Source of the DNA: Epiperipatus broadwayi | Taxonomy: Eukaryota; Onychophora; Udeonychophora; Euonychophora; Peripatidae | Assembly: GCA_028023455.1 (NCBI GenBank) | Contig: JAQFVV010000286.1 | Location: 298,358-362,357 of the forward strand | Direction of reading: 5' to 3' | DNA length: 64,000 bases | Part shown: positions 1-11,822 of the stretch, piece by piece | How the letters are laid out: each line of letters opens with the position of its first letter | Position numbering within the stretch: position 1 is the first letter of the stretch | Made by a program: the position numbers and the translations under genes | The notes under the pieces: generated by a model | The model's input: the letters and a program-made list of their open reading frames with translations, nothing else | Database searches by the model: none | Told to the model about the DNA's origin: nothing

Positions 1-53
1 AAACTTATATGTTAGTTTTAAATATCACAAATGTATATACTTAAAGTTGAAAT

Positions 54-858
54 TATATATATATATATATAGCTATTTTTCTGTTTGCAAATGCATGTTT
101 GATTTTAGGCTGCATATTTTACTGGACTCCATAATGAAATAAGACAGGCAAAAGGGCTGAAATTGCTCTGGATAATAAAGTTCACTTTAGACAACTATTT
201 TGATGTTATCTTCATTCAGGAATTATTATATTGATATCCAAAAGAAGAATTTGTGAAATAGACAAAATACAGTTATGATTTTTTTCTTTTTCTATTTTAT
301 TAATGGTGATTCTGTTTCTTGTTTCCATAGTAATCTTTGTTTGTCCTATTGTTATAACTCATGAGCTAACTTAAAAATCTTTAACACTGTTGATTGTTGA
401 TTTTAAAATGTTTTTTAAACATCAAAACAAAAATAATGTTAATAAAAAAAATATTACATTGAAAAATTTTTTCTCAACCTACAAAATAAATAAATAACCT
501 AAAATAATCCCATTACATCTTTTTTAATTTCAAAAAAATATATAAAAAACAACCTAATTATAACTAGCAATTTAAATTCTACTGTTGATAATTATTTATA
601 TACATACACACTTATGAATTTATATATATATATATATACGTAGCTATTAAAATCTCACCATCACAAAACAAAGCACATATCACAATAAATAAATAAAAAT
701 GAACTAAATAATAAAAACAATTAACAACAATAACAATAACAACCTATTTACAAATCCTTAAATAAATACTAAATCAAAGAGATTTTTTAAAAACTATACT
801 GGCACTTCAAAAGAAAGAGTGGATTTTCCATCCATTACCCTTACTATATATATATATA
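54..858 (+). repeat. Dispersed ~0.8 kb repeat family R1, copy a
   Basis: This stretch is the inverted counterpart of 14222-15053. Recognisable shared blocks, in order, are the segment around 'ggctgcatattttactgga', the 'ttattgtgatatatgctttg' block (read here in reverse complement) and the 'agcacttcaaaagaaag' block. Both copies run from one (TA)n tract to another: here about 54-71 and 845-858, with a further TA tract inside at 621-638. There is no coding potential and no clear terminal inverted repeat apart from the TA tracts. It could be a non-autonomous DNA transposon or an untranslated retroelement fragment; the class is unknown. Confidence 0.7.
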
Positions 859-944
859 CACTTTAGATCACTGAATGAAGAAAAAGTATGGAGATATATA
901 TACTGGAGTTAAATAGTTGGGTGAAAGAATAAATATATATCATT

Positions 945-1105
945 GACATCACTAAAAGAAGAGACATAAATGAAGCTGAGGTGGATATATTGGTAAACGA
1001 AGTGATGGTAGATGGACAGTTGAAGTTATAAATAGGAATTCCAATAAAATGTAAAAGGCCTAAAAGTAGACTATGTATGATGTGGATAGAGATGGATGGA
1101 TAAAA
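945..1105 (+). pseudogene. Decayed LINE ORF2 C-terminal fragment (probable)
   Basis: One plus-strand frame reads through about 25 codons, a TAA, then about 22 more codons. It includes a stretch with the order DIL-(x)-E-(x)-M-(x)-D-(x2)-LK, then a Lys-Arg-Pro-Lys-Ser-Arg cluster followed by Met-Trp-Ile. The Arg-Pro-Lys-x-Arg ... Trp arrangement is common at the C-terminus of animal LINE ORF2 proteins. The same arrangement, with a stop at the same place, occurs on the minus strand near 55.0-55.15 kb beside a decayed reverse transcriptase, which supports the LINE reading. A 120-codon open frame on the opposite strand (863-1225) is hydrophobic and probably a shadow. Confidence 0.35.
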
Positions 1106-1225
1106 TCTTTTGGTGTGATATGGACAAAAAAGACTAAGACAGAAGAACCTTATTAAACTTGGGCACATCTTCATCCTACAGTGAATCTGTTTTATAAATG
1201 ATGCTGATGATTTATAATAGTCCAT

Positions 1226-3015
1226 TTACTCTATACAGAACTAAACTTGAACTTTTTATTTTTTAATTTTCTATTGCTCTCTTTTTCTGGAGCTAAAATA
1301 GCCATACCCATTAAGCAATGGCTAAAATAAATAAATGATGAATATTAGGGGTTTTTTTTCATAATTTCAAAATAAGGACATGCTAGAAAAGTCATTATTT
1401 CAGAATGAATGTCTAAATGATTGTTATTTTAATATATATATATATATAACAATTTTTAATTCTTTTTATATCTTTATAATTTAAATAAAAAAATTAATAA
1501 TAATTAAAAAGAAATTCATATGAAAAATACCTTTTAAACTTAATTTATTATTTCAAAATTTAAAAAAAAAGTATATTTTATACATATTAGAATTTTGTAA
1601 TAATTAAAATTGTTGTTTAACATTGCGTTTACAATAATTATACTTATAAAATTTAATTTTCTAAAATGTAATTCAATTAAACAACTGAAAGTATATTTTT
1701 AAAAAAATGTTTTTAAAATAACAGTCTTAACAATATTTACTGATTTCTTTAACACTTCTAATGGTACAAATACAACAGACTAATGATTTATAATAAAATT
1801 ATTTCAACATTATGTGAAAATATTTATAAATATATTTTAATAAAGATAAAACCCATAATTGTAAAATAGAAAAATGCATTAACAAAATTAATGTTTATAT
1901 AACTGACTGTGAATAAATATAGATGTCACCACTGACATATTGAAATAAAGAAAATAGCTTTGACTGTCTTGCTGTGCTTCTGTGTTTGATTGGCTCCACA
2001 AGATAAGTTATAGCTTTATATATTTTCAATATCATCTGAAAAAAATTTCTGTTGCTGTGGAATATTTGCTTAATGAGTGGATGAGAAAATAAAGTTGGAA
2101 TGCAAAGAGATAGAATTAAATTAATTTGTAAAGTTTGAAAAAAACAATGCTAGTGTTTGGAAAGTGATTTGATATGCCATTTTAAATAAAAAAGGAAAAA
2201 TATTTTTGTGTGTGTACGTTTACTTTAAGGAGGCTTTAAAACTAAGTCACATGTAATATTAGTTGGATTTTAAAAGGTTTTCTATTAAAAAAATTTCAAT
2301 TTAAGTAAGAAAGTGATTTTCTTGAAAAAAAAGATAACATTTGAGGTGTAATGTTATGAGAGCATGTGTTTATCAATCGCCATTTTAAAAAAAAGTTGTT
2401 GTTTTTTTCATTTTGTATAAAAAGGTTTGAAGACTAGTAGAAAAATCATAAATTTAAATATAGAGTAATAAAACTGGAAAATAAGAAAGTATGAATTGCA
2501 TTTTTATCTCACTATGTATGTATGATGGTCATAAAAAAATTAGATGTGCTTTTGTAGTATGCACTGTATGGGTAAGGTTTTCCAATTGAAATGCTTAAAT
2601 AAAACTAGAAATGATATAAAAGGTGTATGTTTATGTAGAGCATATATAAATGTGATAAAAGAGGTCAAAATGGTTTCTAAGTGTAGATAGTTTAAAGAAA
2701 AAGTCAGGAGAAATAGAAGAAAATGTAATTTTTGATATATGTGCTGAATTTATAAATTTGGCAAAATAGAAGTTCTTTAAGATTTAACCCTTGTACCTAA
2801 AGAGATATCAAGGTGTAAAATCAAATATTCAATTATAAATAATAACTATAAAGATAATTCAAACAATTTATTAGAAAATGTGTAATGGAAGTAATTGAAC
2901 AATCATAATTATTTAAATGAATTGGAAATCTTCTGGACAAACACAAATGAAAGGTGATTATTCACAAGAAGGAAGATGGATTATAATCACGATACATAGT
3001 ATAGATTTTTTTTCA
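1226..3015. other. AT-rich sequence, nothing recognised
   Basis: Contains a (TA)n tract at about 1431-1448 and many A or T homopolymers. No open frame with protein-like composition, no RNA gene and no repeat partner elsewhere in the window was seen. Confidence 0.5.
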
Positions 3016-3022
3016 TATGTCA

Positions 3023-3097
3023 AAGCATCAGCTGGGAAGCAATCCCAGGACAACTGTTTGCAAGGCAGCTGTGCTAAGCTCTTGGCCACCAATGCTT
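3023..3097 (-). repeat. tRNA-like SINE head or tRNA pseudogene
   Basis: Read on the minus strand, the first seven bases (AAGCATT) can pair with the last seven (GATGCTT), one pair being G-T, as in a tRNA acceptor stem. An anticodon-like arm has a 7-nt loop CTTGCAA, and a T-arm has the stem CTGGG/CCCAG around a 7-nt loop. The D-arm is imperfect and two extra bases precede the 3' acceptor strand. The T-loop lacks the canonical TTCGANTC, so this is not a functional tRNA. A related copy lies at 62662-62743, which indicates a tRNA-derived repeat family rather than a single tRNA gene. Confidence 0.55.
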
Positions 3098-3417
3098 GAC
3101 ATAATATAGATTTGTACAATATTTAATGTATATATATTATAAATTATTACCAAATGTTTATTGAAAATATCCTAATGAAAAAAAAAATTTATATTTAAAG
3201 AACTTTATTTTAGAATTCCTCTGCTTCTATAGCATGAAAAAAAGATTTTTAAAAAAATTTAAACAGTAGAAATAGTTATAACATAAATGATGGAAATGGT
3301 AATGCTGTAGAAACTAGTGATAATAATAAATGTATGCCTTTTCCTGAAGGTTGCCTTGACAGCAGTTAGAAATATTGGTTGCTATATTTACTGTGAATGT
3401 TTAGGTGGTTACTGGTT

Positions 3418-3476
3418 AGAAACTAACTATATATATATATATATAGAAACTAACTATATATATATATATATATATT
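3418..3476. repeat. Duplicated GAAACTAAC-(TA)n unit
   Basis: The sequence gaaactaac followed by a TA tract occurs twice back to back, at about 3418-3444 and 3445-3476. This is a microsatellite that was duplicated together with its left flank, probably by replication slippage. Confidence 0.85.
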
Positions 3477-6400
3477 GTGACCTTCTGAATGGGCACAAGT
3501 AATTAAGCTGTGTTGGATCAGTAACAGATAACTGCATTGTACTAAAAAAAATGAAATCGCCTTAAAATTTTTAAATTTTTCTATTAATGGTTCAAAAACT
3601 TATCTGTGGGCTAATTGTGCATTTTGGTTAGCAATTTTTCAAGCATTTATTGTTATTATTATATTTTGATAGTGTTTAATACAGGGAAGGGGATGGATTA
3701 TTACAGAAAATGTTATGATAGTAGTTAGATTGATGCAAAGTTGTTTTATTTATTTGTAAGATAGTGTTGGTGTTTGTTGAATGGTTTTCTGATTTATTAT
3801 TCATTGACACCCATCCCTTTTACTAATATTATAGCCAGGTTTAATCCATAGATTAATATTCACATAGCAGCATATATGTATATGAATGTTGTCATTATCT
3901 AATTTTCATTTCATATTCTAATTGCAATAAGCCATATTACACTTATAATAAAACCTTTAAATTACAGTAATTATCTTTAATAATTTTGCAAAAGTATATC
4001 TTTTTAGTGATTAATGGATATTTGAATTAGTAAATTATTTGGCTAATCTAAATAGTATTATAAACCATTTATTTAATAGTTGATTCATATTCATTTGTTT
4101 CAAAGTTATAAAAAAAAAGTTCATTTTTTTTTGTTTTATTTGACTTCATTGTGAATGTCAAAATATTTTTTTTTAGAAAAGATTTTTTGAATATTAATTA
4201 ATTGATTAAATGTAAAAAAGAATGTGGGTGTTAAGCTTTGGATGATCAGGTGAGTTTTTTTTGATTGGTTGGGGAGATTTTTTTTTAACTGATAGCTAAT
4301 AATAATAATAAAAAAAAAACATTATCTTTTGTAATTTCAACAAGTGTACTTTTTATTTTCTGCTGCTATCAATTCTATCTCTCTTTCAAAACAGTTTAAA
4401 GTGAAACTTTAAAGCAGCTTTTTCATGAAGCTCATTATTGAAACTCCAGATGTTTAAGCTTTATAGGAGGAATGGCTGAATAAAAATATAAAGGTATCAA
4501 TATCTCCTCCTCTGTCTAATTAAAACATTTAAATTAACACTTTCATTTTGTTTAAAAATGTGCTTTTATAATGTTAAACTTACTTTATTTTATTTACTTT
4601 TATTTATCTCCATTAAAAAGAATATCAAAATGCAAGAACTTTATAATTTTTTAAGTCCCATGTGTGATGTTTATAATGTTTTGTTGTCATGGAAGTATAT
4701 GCAGACTTTTTTAACAAAATTTACCTTGATAAGCTCTGTTTAACTTATATTTTACATATACAAAAATGAAGTTAAAATTTAAAAGGATACATGTACTTGT
4801 GTTTGATATTTAATAGTTATTGCGGAATGCTAACTTTAGATCTCATTTTATGCTTATAAAATAATATGTGTTTTATTAAAGAAATATAGATATGACTTAC
4901 CCAGAATAATTAATTACTACTACTTACCAAATATAGATGTCTAAATCGAATAGAAGGACTTTAATATTACATATTTTTGTTCTCTTCGATATACGGATAT
5001 ATGTGTAATGTTTAAGGAAATACAAATTGCCTGTGGACAATTATCAGCGACTTATTAAAGTTAATAATGCAACTACCAATCTATAAATTATGAAAGTGAA
5101 TATTTTCAGCAGAAAAATATGTTAAGTTATCATTAAATTAATTACCTTAGATGTGCTTAAAAATACATAACAGAATATACCAATTAATAGCTGAAACTGT
5201 TTTTCTATGTATTTATTATTATAAATATTTATCATTATATGTGATGTATAAGTAAACTCTATTAGCTTATGGCTAAAGGACATTGGATGTTTACCAAATT
5301 AATTGTGAATTATAACTGTTTTTGTCCTACAAGAACTTATTCTATGTTTCATATTCATATTTAAACATACACTCATTTTGGGATTCATCTCCGGATCATT
5401 TAGTAAAGCTTGAAAAAAAGAACTTTGCAAGTGAATATATTTTTTTTCCTCAAGTTTAAAAGAAGAATGAATCTATTTTTTATTATTATTTATTGTTAAT
5501 AGTATATACAGTTAGACAGATTTAGTGTTGTATGTATTTAATATTATATGTGTATTTAATTTGTGAGCTTCGAGAACTTCTCAGAATAGCATATCCACAA
5601 AAACGATGAATATGCTGGTAAAATCTTATTGCTTAAATATGATTTGTTTTCTTTTATTTGAAAGTGAAACATATATATTTTGGGTATATTATTAAAGAGG
5701 ATTTAATCTTATATATCTCTCTTTTATCTCAAAGTGAGAATTAATTTCAAGAGTAGCTAGAGAATAATAAAAAAAAAAAGAATATTGCTATTTAAAGTAT
5801 AAAAAACTCATTAATAATAATTGTTATTATTTAGGTTTGAAACAACTAAATGTTTTATTTAAGCTAAAAGTTTATATTTTAATGTTATTTATCTATCATA
5901 ACTTTCGCATATTATATAACTTAGAATTGTTTCATACTCTTATTTATGCATTTGTGTGTCTATTTTGTGCAATTATTATATTTACTTAATAAACATTTAG
6001 TTTTATAACTATTTCAATATAAATTTCGGATATTGTCATATTCTAAAGAATTGAAGGAATGAGTGTTTTATCTGTGTGTATTTATCTGCCAGTGTATAAT
6101 GCTAGATATGTAGAAGAGCTGTGGAAAGGAAATTTTTCTTGATACATTCTATGTTTGTAGGGATGAAAGATTTTTCCCCTTAGTATATTATGAAGTATTT
6201 TGCCATGAGTAGAGTTTATTTAGATTGTATGCATACGTATTATGAAATGATATTTATGAAGTCAAGTGATATTTTCCCATTGTTTGTTTGGTGATGAGAA
6301 AAATTCCACCAATAGTGTATTTCAGATTTAAATAAGTTATTGTCGATGTAGTAGTCTTAAAAAGTTTATTCACTCCTCATGTGCTGGGATTCCTCTTGAA

Positions 6401-7950
6401 TGTATAGTTTGTATTATCATAAAAATATATCTCTGGTCGGATAAATAGTTAATTTAAATTCTTTATTGAATATTGGAATGAATATAGTGTTCTATTTTTT
6501 TGGTTGGTCTATGGCATTGTCTGAAATTAAATAATTATTTAATAATTTTTGAATAGATTGATAATGTGTAGAAAAGATTATTCTCTTGTATTATTGCATA
6601 GGATGTAATACACACACATAATTTAAATAATATCATGTATATAAAATATAATATTGTTAAACTTAAAAAAAAAAAAGAAATAAATGTTTTGAAACATCTC
6701 GTATTAATTTGCCACATGTTAGAGATCATAAAAATAATCAGAATAAATATGATTTTATTGTTATGTTTGAAAAGTGTACTTATTTAAATCGATTGTTTAA
6801 TTAAGATTATTTAAAGCTGTTCTCTTGATAGCAAAGTGTATATTGTGCCCAATAATATAATGTATTATTTATTCAGTGTTGTTATTGATAAAAAGTATTT
6901 AGATAGCCTGGATATTCAAAGTCAGAATATTAGGGTATAATTTGTTTGCTAATTTATGTTTATAAACATGTCAATAATAAATTATGTAATATGTAATGGG
7001 GATAATCCTAAATTTCAATTAATAAATTTGTTTGTAAATTTAAAATTTAAAGTAAAAGTTTTATTCTGATATTAATTATATTTAACTAAACCTTAAATGT
7101 AAATAAAAGCTTTGTTTATTATTTAAAAACTGTGTCTCGAGTTGTTCTTATATGCATTCGAATTCTGGTTTCCACATCTCCATATTTCATACATCTATTA
7201 CAAAAATTAAATATATTATTTATGGCTTTGATATTAAATATGCTAAGATCTGATAATATTGTTTTCTAGATCCAAACATTACATGAAATATTTTACCACA
7301 TGATAAACTTATAAAAGTGTTGCCTAGTTAAAGTATTATTTGGATGAGGATGTAAGATTAAAAGATATCCTACTCCTTCACTATCTAATTTTTAGCCCAG
7401 TAAACATTATTCAATTTATTTCATTATATCTTATTATAATTTAAAGTTATAAATTACTGGCTAATATAGTTCTTAGTCCAACTGTCTTATAGATTCCCTG
7501 ATTTTGTGTTCCTAGATCAACATTGATTCAGCTATTTAGATTAAGATGTGCTGAACAATAGAGTTATTTAGTGTTGTGCTTTTCTATTTTGTCAGGGTTA
7601 TATGGAGCTATTATAGAGTGTAACTGGATGATGGAAGAGATCAAATTGAAATTATATTTTGTTAGAGGGAATAAATAAAACTCTGCTAGCCTATATCATT
7701 TGGTTAATTGATAAATAAGATTTATATTTTATTTGATAGCTTATAGTATTTTTTCCTTCATTTATTTATATTCTCTATATGTTATGAACCTTCTGTAACC
7801 TCCCACTGAGTGAAGCTGTAGGATAAACATAAGTAAAAGAATCTCAGCATTAATTATGAATCAGATAAAATGATAAATCGTTCTATTCATTAATAGAACT
7901 GGTGCCCTGGGCATTTGCTCATATAATGTGCATGAGTGGTGATGTGTGAG
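3477..7950. other. AT-rich sequence, nothing recognised
   Basis: No supported gene, RNA or repeat. Short open frames at 4558-4743 (plus) and 6535-6729 (minus) consist mostly of Phe, Ile, Lys and Asn encoded by AT-rich codons, as expected by chance in this composition. Confidence 0.5.
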
Positions 7951-7954
7951 TAGG

Positions 7955-7998
<44 letters not shown>

Positions 7999-8002
7999 AT
8001 AT
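7955..8002. repeat. (TA)n microsatellite
   Basis: Long TA tract, slightly interrupted near 7987-7998, immediately left of repeat R2 copy a. Confidence 0.95.
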
Positions 8003-9300
8003 ACTGGTCATTGTTTCCTCACAGGGAAATTAATATCAGGGATCACGTAAATTATTCAAACCTCATATGCTAAATGTCAGAAAACTATTTATGTAAATAT
8101 ATGGATTATTACACAGTTTGATATTAAAATAAGATTATTCATTACTTTTCAATTTTATTTTATGCAAGCTAAATAATAATAGGAAAAAGAAGAACAAGAA
8201 GAAAAACTGATCATCACAAAATTTATCATTTTCCTCATTATATATTACAAATTTCCCTCCACAAAATATAAATAATAAGAATATGAAAACATTCTAATAA
8301 CACATTAACAGACAACAAGAAAATCCATCTATATAATTAATCCTATTTCTTATAACTTAGCTATGGGTTGAATCTAATCATTATACATTTCCTTAATTAT
8401 ATTTGTTTTTCTTTTAGTCATTTAGTTTTTGCATTTAGACATCTGTGTCTGTGAATCAGCATATAAATGCATACATAAATGTGCCTTTGCACCTTCATTA
8501 ACATGAAAAGATTAAAAAATAAGTAAAAAAAAATCATAATTTGTCATAAAATTAATACTTTATATAAATATATATAAATACATTTGAGATAAAAAATTTA
8601 AAAAATTAAGCAGGTTGTTTACCTTAATTTCCAGTAATATTACAATAAAATAATTAATCTTACTGATAGCTGTGTAAATTTAAAGTCTATCTTCTTCTCT
8701 ATTATGTGCTCATCACACTTTCAGGCAGATGCAATTTTTACAGGCTTTTCATTTCTTTTATGGGAAACTCCATTTAGCAAACCGATAATCTTGCAGCAGA
8801 GAGATAACAATAAAAATAGCACAATTACATGGTTATTGAGAAAAAGTAAGTCTGACATACTCTGGTGATATCTACTCCAAAGTTCTTATTATTTTGCACT
8901 TAAGATCATATAATTTATCCATGTTAGATACTTTGTAGCAGACAGAATACTTATTACAACTCCTTCAATTTCCTAATCAACCCCCTCCTTAACTCTTTCC
9001 AAACTCTGGGTCACTTATGATTTTACTTTTACTGTCCATTTTACAAACAACATGAAGAGCAGTTTAGGAAACCTCCAGAACATTTTTTTCTTATATGTCT
9101 CTTTCATAAAAGAAAATGCTGACTGATTGTGCAGTTGACCAGTATCTCTCCTTTATCTATACCAAAAAAAATTAATAACACACACAAAAAAATTCTTTCT
9201 ATTCAGACTATCTTTAAATAGCCTGTAATTACAATTTTTTTAATTATTTTACTTTGATTATATATAAACAATATTTATTTATTTATTTATTTATTTGATT
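8003..9300 (+). repeat. Dispersed ~1.3 kb repeat family R2, copy a
   Basis: Direct repeat of 32570-33836. Shared landmarks in the same order are 'gatattaaaataagatta', 'aaatttccctcca', 'tttagacat..tgtctgtga', 'tcatcacactttc', 'tctctttcataaaagaaaatg' and the end 'attttactttgattatatat'. The copies differ by many substitutions and small indels. This copy lies between TA tracts (7955-8002 and 9318-9358). No coding potential was seen and the class is unknown. Confidence 0.75.
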
Positions 9301-9316
9301 ATATATATATGTATCT

Positions 9317-9317
<1 letters not shown>

Positions 9318-9358
<41 letters not shown>
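9318..9358. repeat. (TA)n microsatellite after a TTTA tract
   Basis: A TTTA-type tract (about 9273-9296) is followed by a long TA tract. Together they form the right edge of repeat R2 copy a. Confidence 0.9.
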
Positions 9359-9360
<2 letters not shown>

Positions 9361-9899
9361 TTAGATTTAAAAAAAAAATTATATATGTATAGATGTGTGC
9401 ATGTATTATATATAGTTTATAGATGATAGATTAATAAGCAGTAATTAATATAAGATTGCAAGAAATAATATTTAATATATTAATTCATTTTTTTTTGTTA
9501 AGTAAAGCATTTAATTATTTAGCTTTAGTTTTTGTTAAAATAAAACAGATTGGAAAGGAAAGTGTAAAAAAAAAGATTGGTAGATTAATAGATCAACTAG
9601 GCACATGTGTGAAAGAGAGTACAGCTGTATGAATATAAAAACATTTTTTACACTTATCTCTATTGACTATACATTGCAAACTGGTTTTTTTTTACATTAT
9701 CTGGATTTTAGATTCCAAGAAGAAGAAAAAAGAAATGCTTTCACAGAATAAATATAATTATTAAATATATTCTTATTAATTACTTTAAACCATCTATATG
9801 TGATGATTTGATTGCTATCTCCAAAATGATAGCTATTGGTAGGAGATTTTTTTTCTCTTTGATCAGAAATTCAGCATATAAAAAGAGGGGCACAATATT

Positions 9900-10620
9900 A
9901 ATAAAGGCAGTTGTTAAAGGTAAAAAAAAGAGATGCAGTTATTTTAAACTTTAAAGAGATGGGCAGTTAAAGATAAACAGTTTTTTTTTTAGCAGAATAT
10001 TCAGTTTTAAGGCAGTTTTGCTTCACCAAACCGACATAAAGACACCTGGATCTTATTCGAAGTATAAATAATCCTTTAAAAATAAAAACAGAAGAACTTA
10101 TTAATAGTCCAACAAACTAACACACTCTTATTAAGTCTGTTTAAACAAAATTATACACTAGTTTCAATGTCAACACTTTACACATAAAGAATGACTATCA
10201 TGTATCACAACAACTTTCATCTACTTGTATAACATTAACCTGAATAAATATTTTGGAAAGAAAGCTAAAGAGATTCAGTTTTTTTTTTAAAGCTAAAATT
10301 ATGGGCAGTTTATTTTGGCCAAATATTCAGTTTTAAAGTTAAAAGAGATGGTCAGTTAAAAAGAGGCATTAGCAGCAGTTTTTCCTCTGTTTTTTAAAGC
10401 TTGGAATGAGCTATTGATTTTTTTCTCTTTAAAAAATTAAAGAAGAAAATGTGACTCTTGCTTTAAAATTAGCATAAAAGATGTATGCCCATATAAATAA
10501 TTTCACCATAAAATTAGTCTAAAGATATGGATTTAAATTGAATCCTTTAAAAGAAGTTGTTAATATAATATAAAATGGTACTTATATATATATTGGCAGT
10601 TTGTAAAACAATAAGGATGC
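9900..10620 (+). repeat. CAGTT-rich degenerate repeat region
   Basis: The pentamer CAGTT recurs about a dozen times on the plus strand. It often sits in recurring phrases such as 'gggcagttaaag', 'attcagttttaa' and 'ggcagttt', interleaved with 'aaagagat' blocks. Two clusters (about 9905-10020 and 10270-10380) look like diverged copies of one segment. No open frame is present. Confidence 0.5.
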
Positions 10621-10839
10621 CATGCTCATGTTGCCATTTTTTGTTCCTTTGAGACATCACATCTATGGGTTAATTCACTGTTCTATCTGTAGACTCATAT
10701 ACCAGTCTATAATAACCAAAGAATGGCTGAATTCAAACCAGCCACAGATGATATCTGAGAGGCTTTTTTGTCTCCTGGCCTATTAAAGAATCATCATCTT
10801 TGAATGAAGGGAGAAGAGGAAAGAAGATAAGAAAGAAGA

Positions 10840-11640
10840 TATATAAAGCCAAGCAACCAACTCAATTAATGCTTAGCCTGTCTTTGACGCGACCTCTCAT
10901 AAGCAGTTGACATCACTCTAACTCAGCCGATTCTTATGCTAAAAAATTCGTTCGATACATTTTAAAGAGATTTTTAAAAGTTCTGTACGATGGTGACCTC
11001 TTCCGACTTATTTTACAAGTAAAAAATAAAAAAAAACGAATTTAAACCTAAACAAAGAAAGAACATTATTTGTGATTGGTTCTTAGCAAGCTCTCAGCCG
11101 AAAAAGACATTCTGATTGGCTGGAAAGAACAAAGAAACCGCCTGATCAAAGAAAATAAAGAAAAACGCTGAAATTTTCATTTTGAATCCAATTTTAAGTA
11201 TTATAAAATTATATTTATGGAAACTAAAAATGATTCTCAGACAGAATAATAAAAAAACAAAATTATTTTCAAAAAATATTCAAGATTTTAGTACAAATAT
11301 TGAAGATGTAGTAAAAAGAAATATTTACTTTTCTATAACGTAAAAGTCGATCTTTTTGTTTATATTATAGCTTTTATGTTGCCGATATTGAATATTTTAG
11401 AATAAATAAATAGAAATTTATTTTTGAAAGATCTTTCGTTCTCTTCACAACTTGAAAAAATTAATAATATACTTTTTATAAACGTATCTGAGTTGAATTT
11501 AATATTATAGGCGAATATGTTTTAACAATAGGCTTTGTCTTCAGTTTGTGAGTTGGCCAATTACAAGCTTTGATTTTTACCTCATACAACCAATGATTTA
11601 ATTAGCGGTTAAAAGGTTAATCTATAAATCAATTTTTTAA
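10840..11640. promoter_or_regulatory. CpG-containing island with CCAAT boxes, possible promoter
   Basis: CpG dinucleotides are rare in most of the window but cluster here, for example in 'gacgcgacc', 'cagccgat', 'ttcgttcg', 'ttccgac', 'aaccgcc', 'aacgctg' and 'agcggtt'. Several CCAAT boxes occur on either strand: ATTGG near 11077 and 11116, CCAAT near 11558 and 11591. A locally CpG-rich, CCAAT-bearing stretch fits an unmethylated promoter, but no first exon could be identified. A mobile element with its own promoter would look similar. Confidence 0.3.
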
Positions 11641-11658
11641 AAGTTTTCTTCACATTTT

Positions 11659-11822
11659 CTTTTAAAATGGTAGGAATAAGCAAACCAACCAGTTCCTATT
11701 TATCTAAAGTATCTGCAATAATTCTTTTAAAATGGTAAGAACAAGCAAACCAACCAGTTCATATTTATCTAAAGTATCTGCACTAATTTTTAAAATAGTA
11801 GGAACAAACAAACCAACCAGTT
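11659..11822 (+). repeat. 65-bp tandem repeat, 2.5 copies
   Basis: Unit 1 is 11659-11723 and unit 2 is 11724-11788; they are nearly identical. A truncated third unit occupies about 11789-11822. Each unit contains the core 'caaaccaaccagtt'. It lies just right of the CpG-containing island. Confidence 0.9.

Noticed and set aside
863-1225. 120-codon minus-strand open frame
   Set aside because: A hydrophobic Ile/Ser/Phe-rich chance frame opposite a plus-strand LINE remnant; it has no signal or domain.
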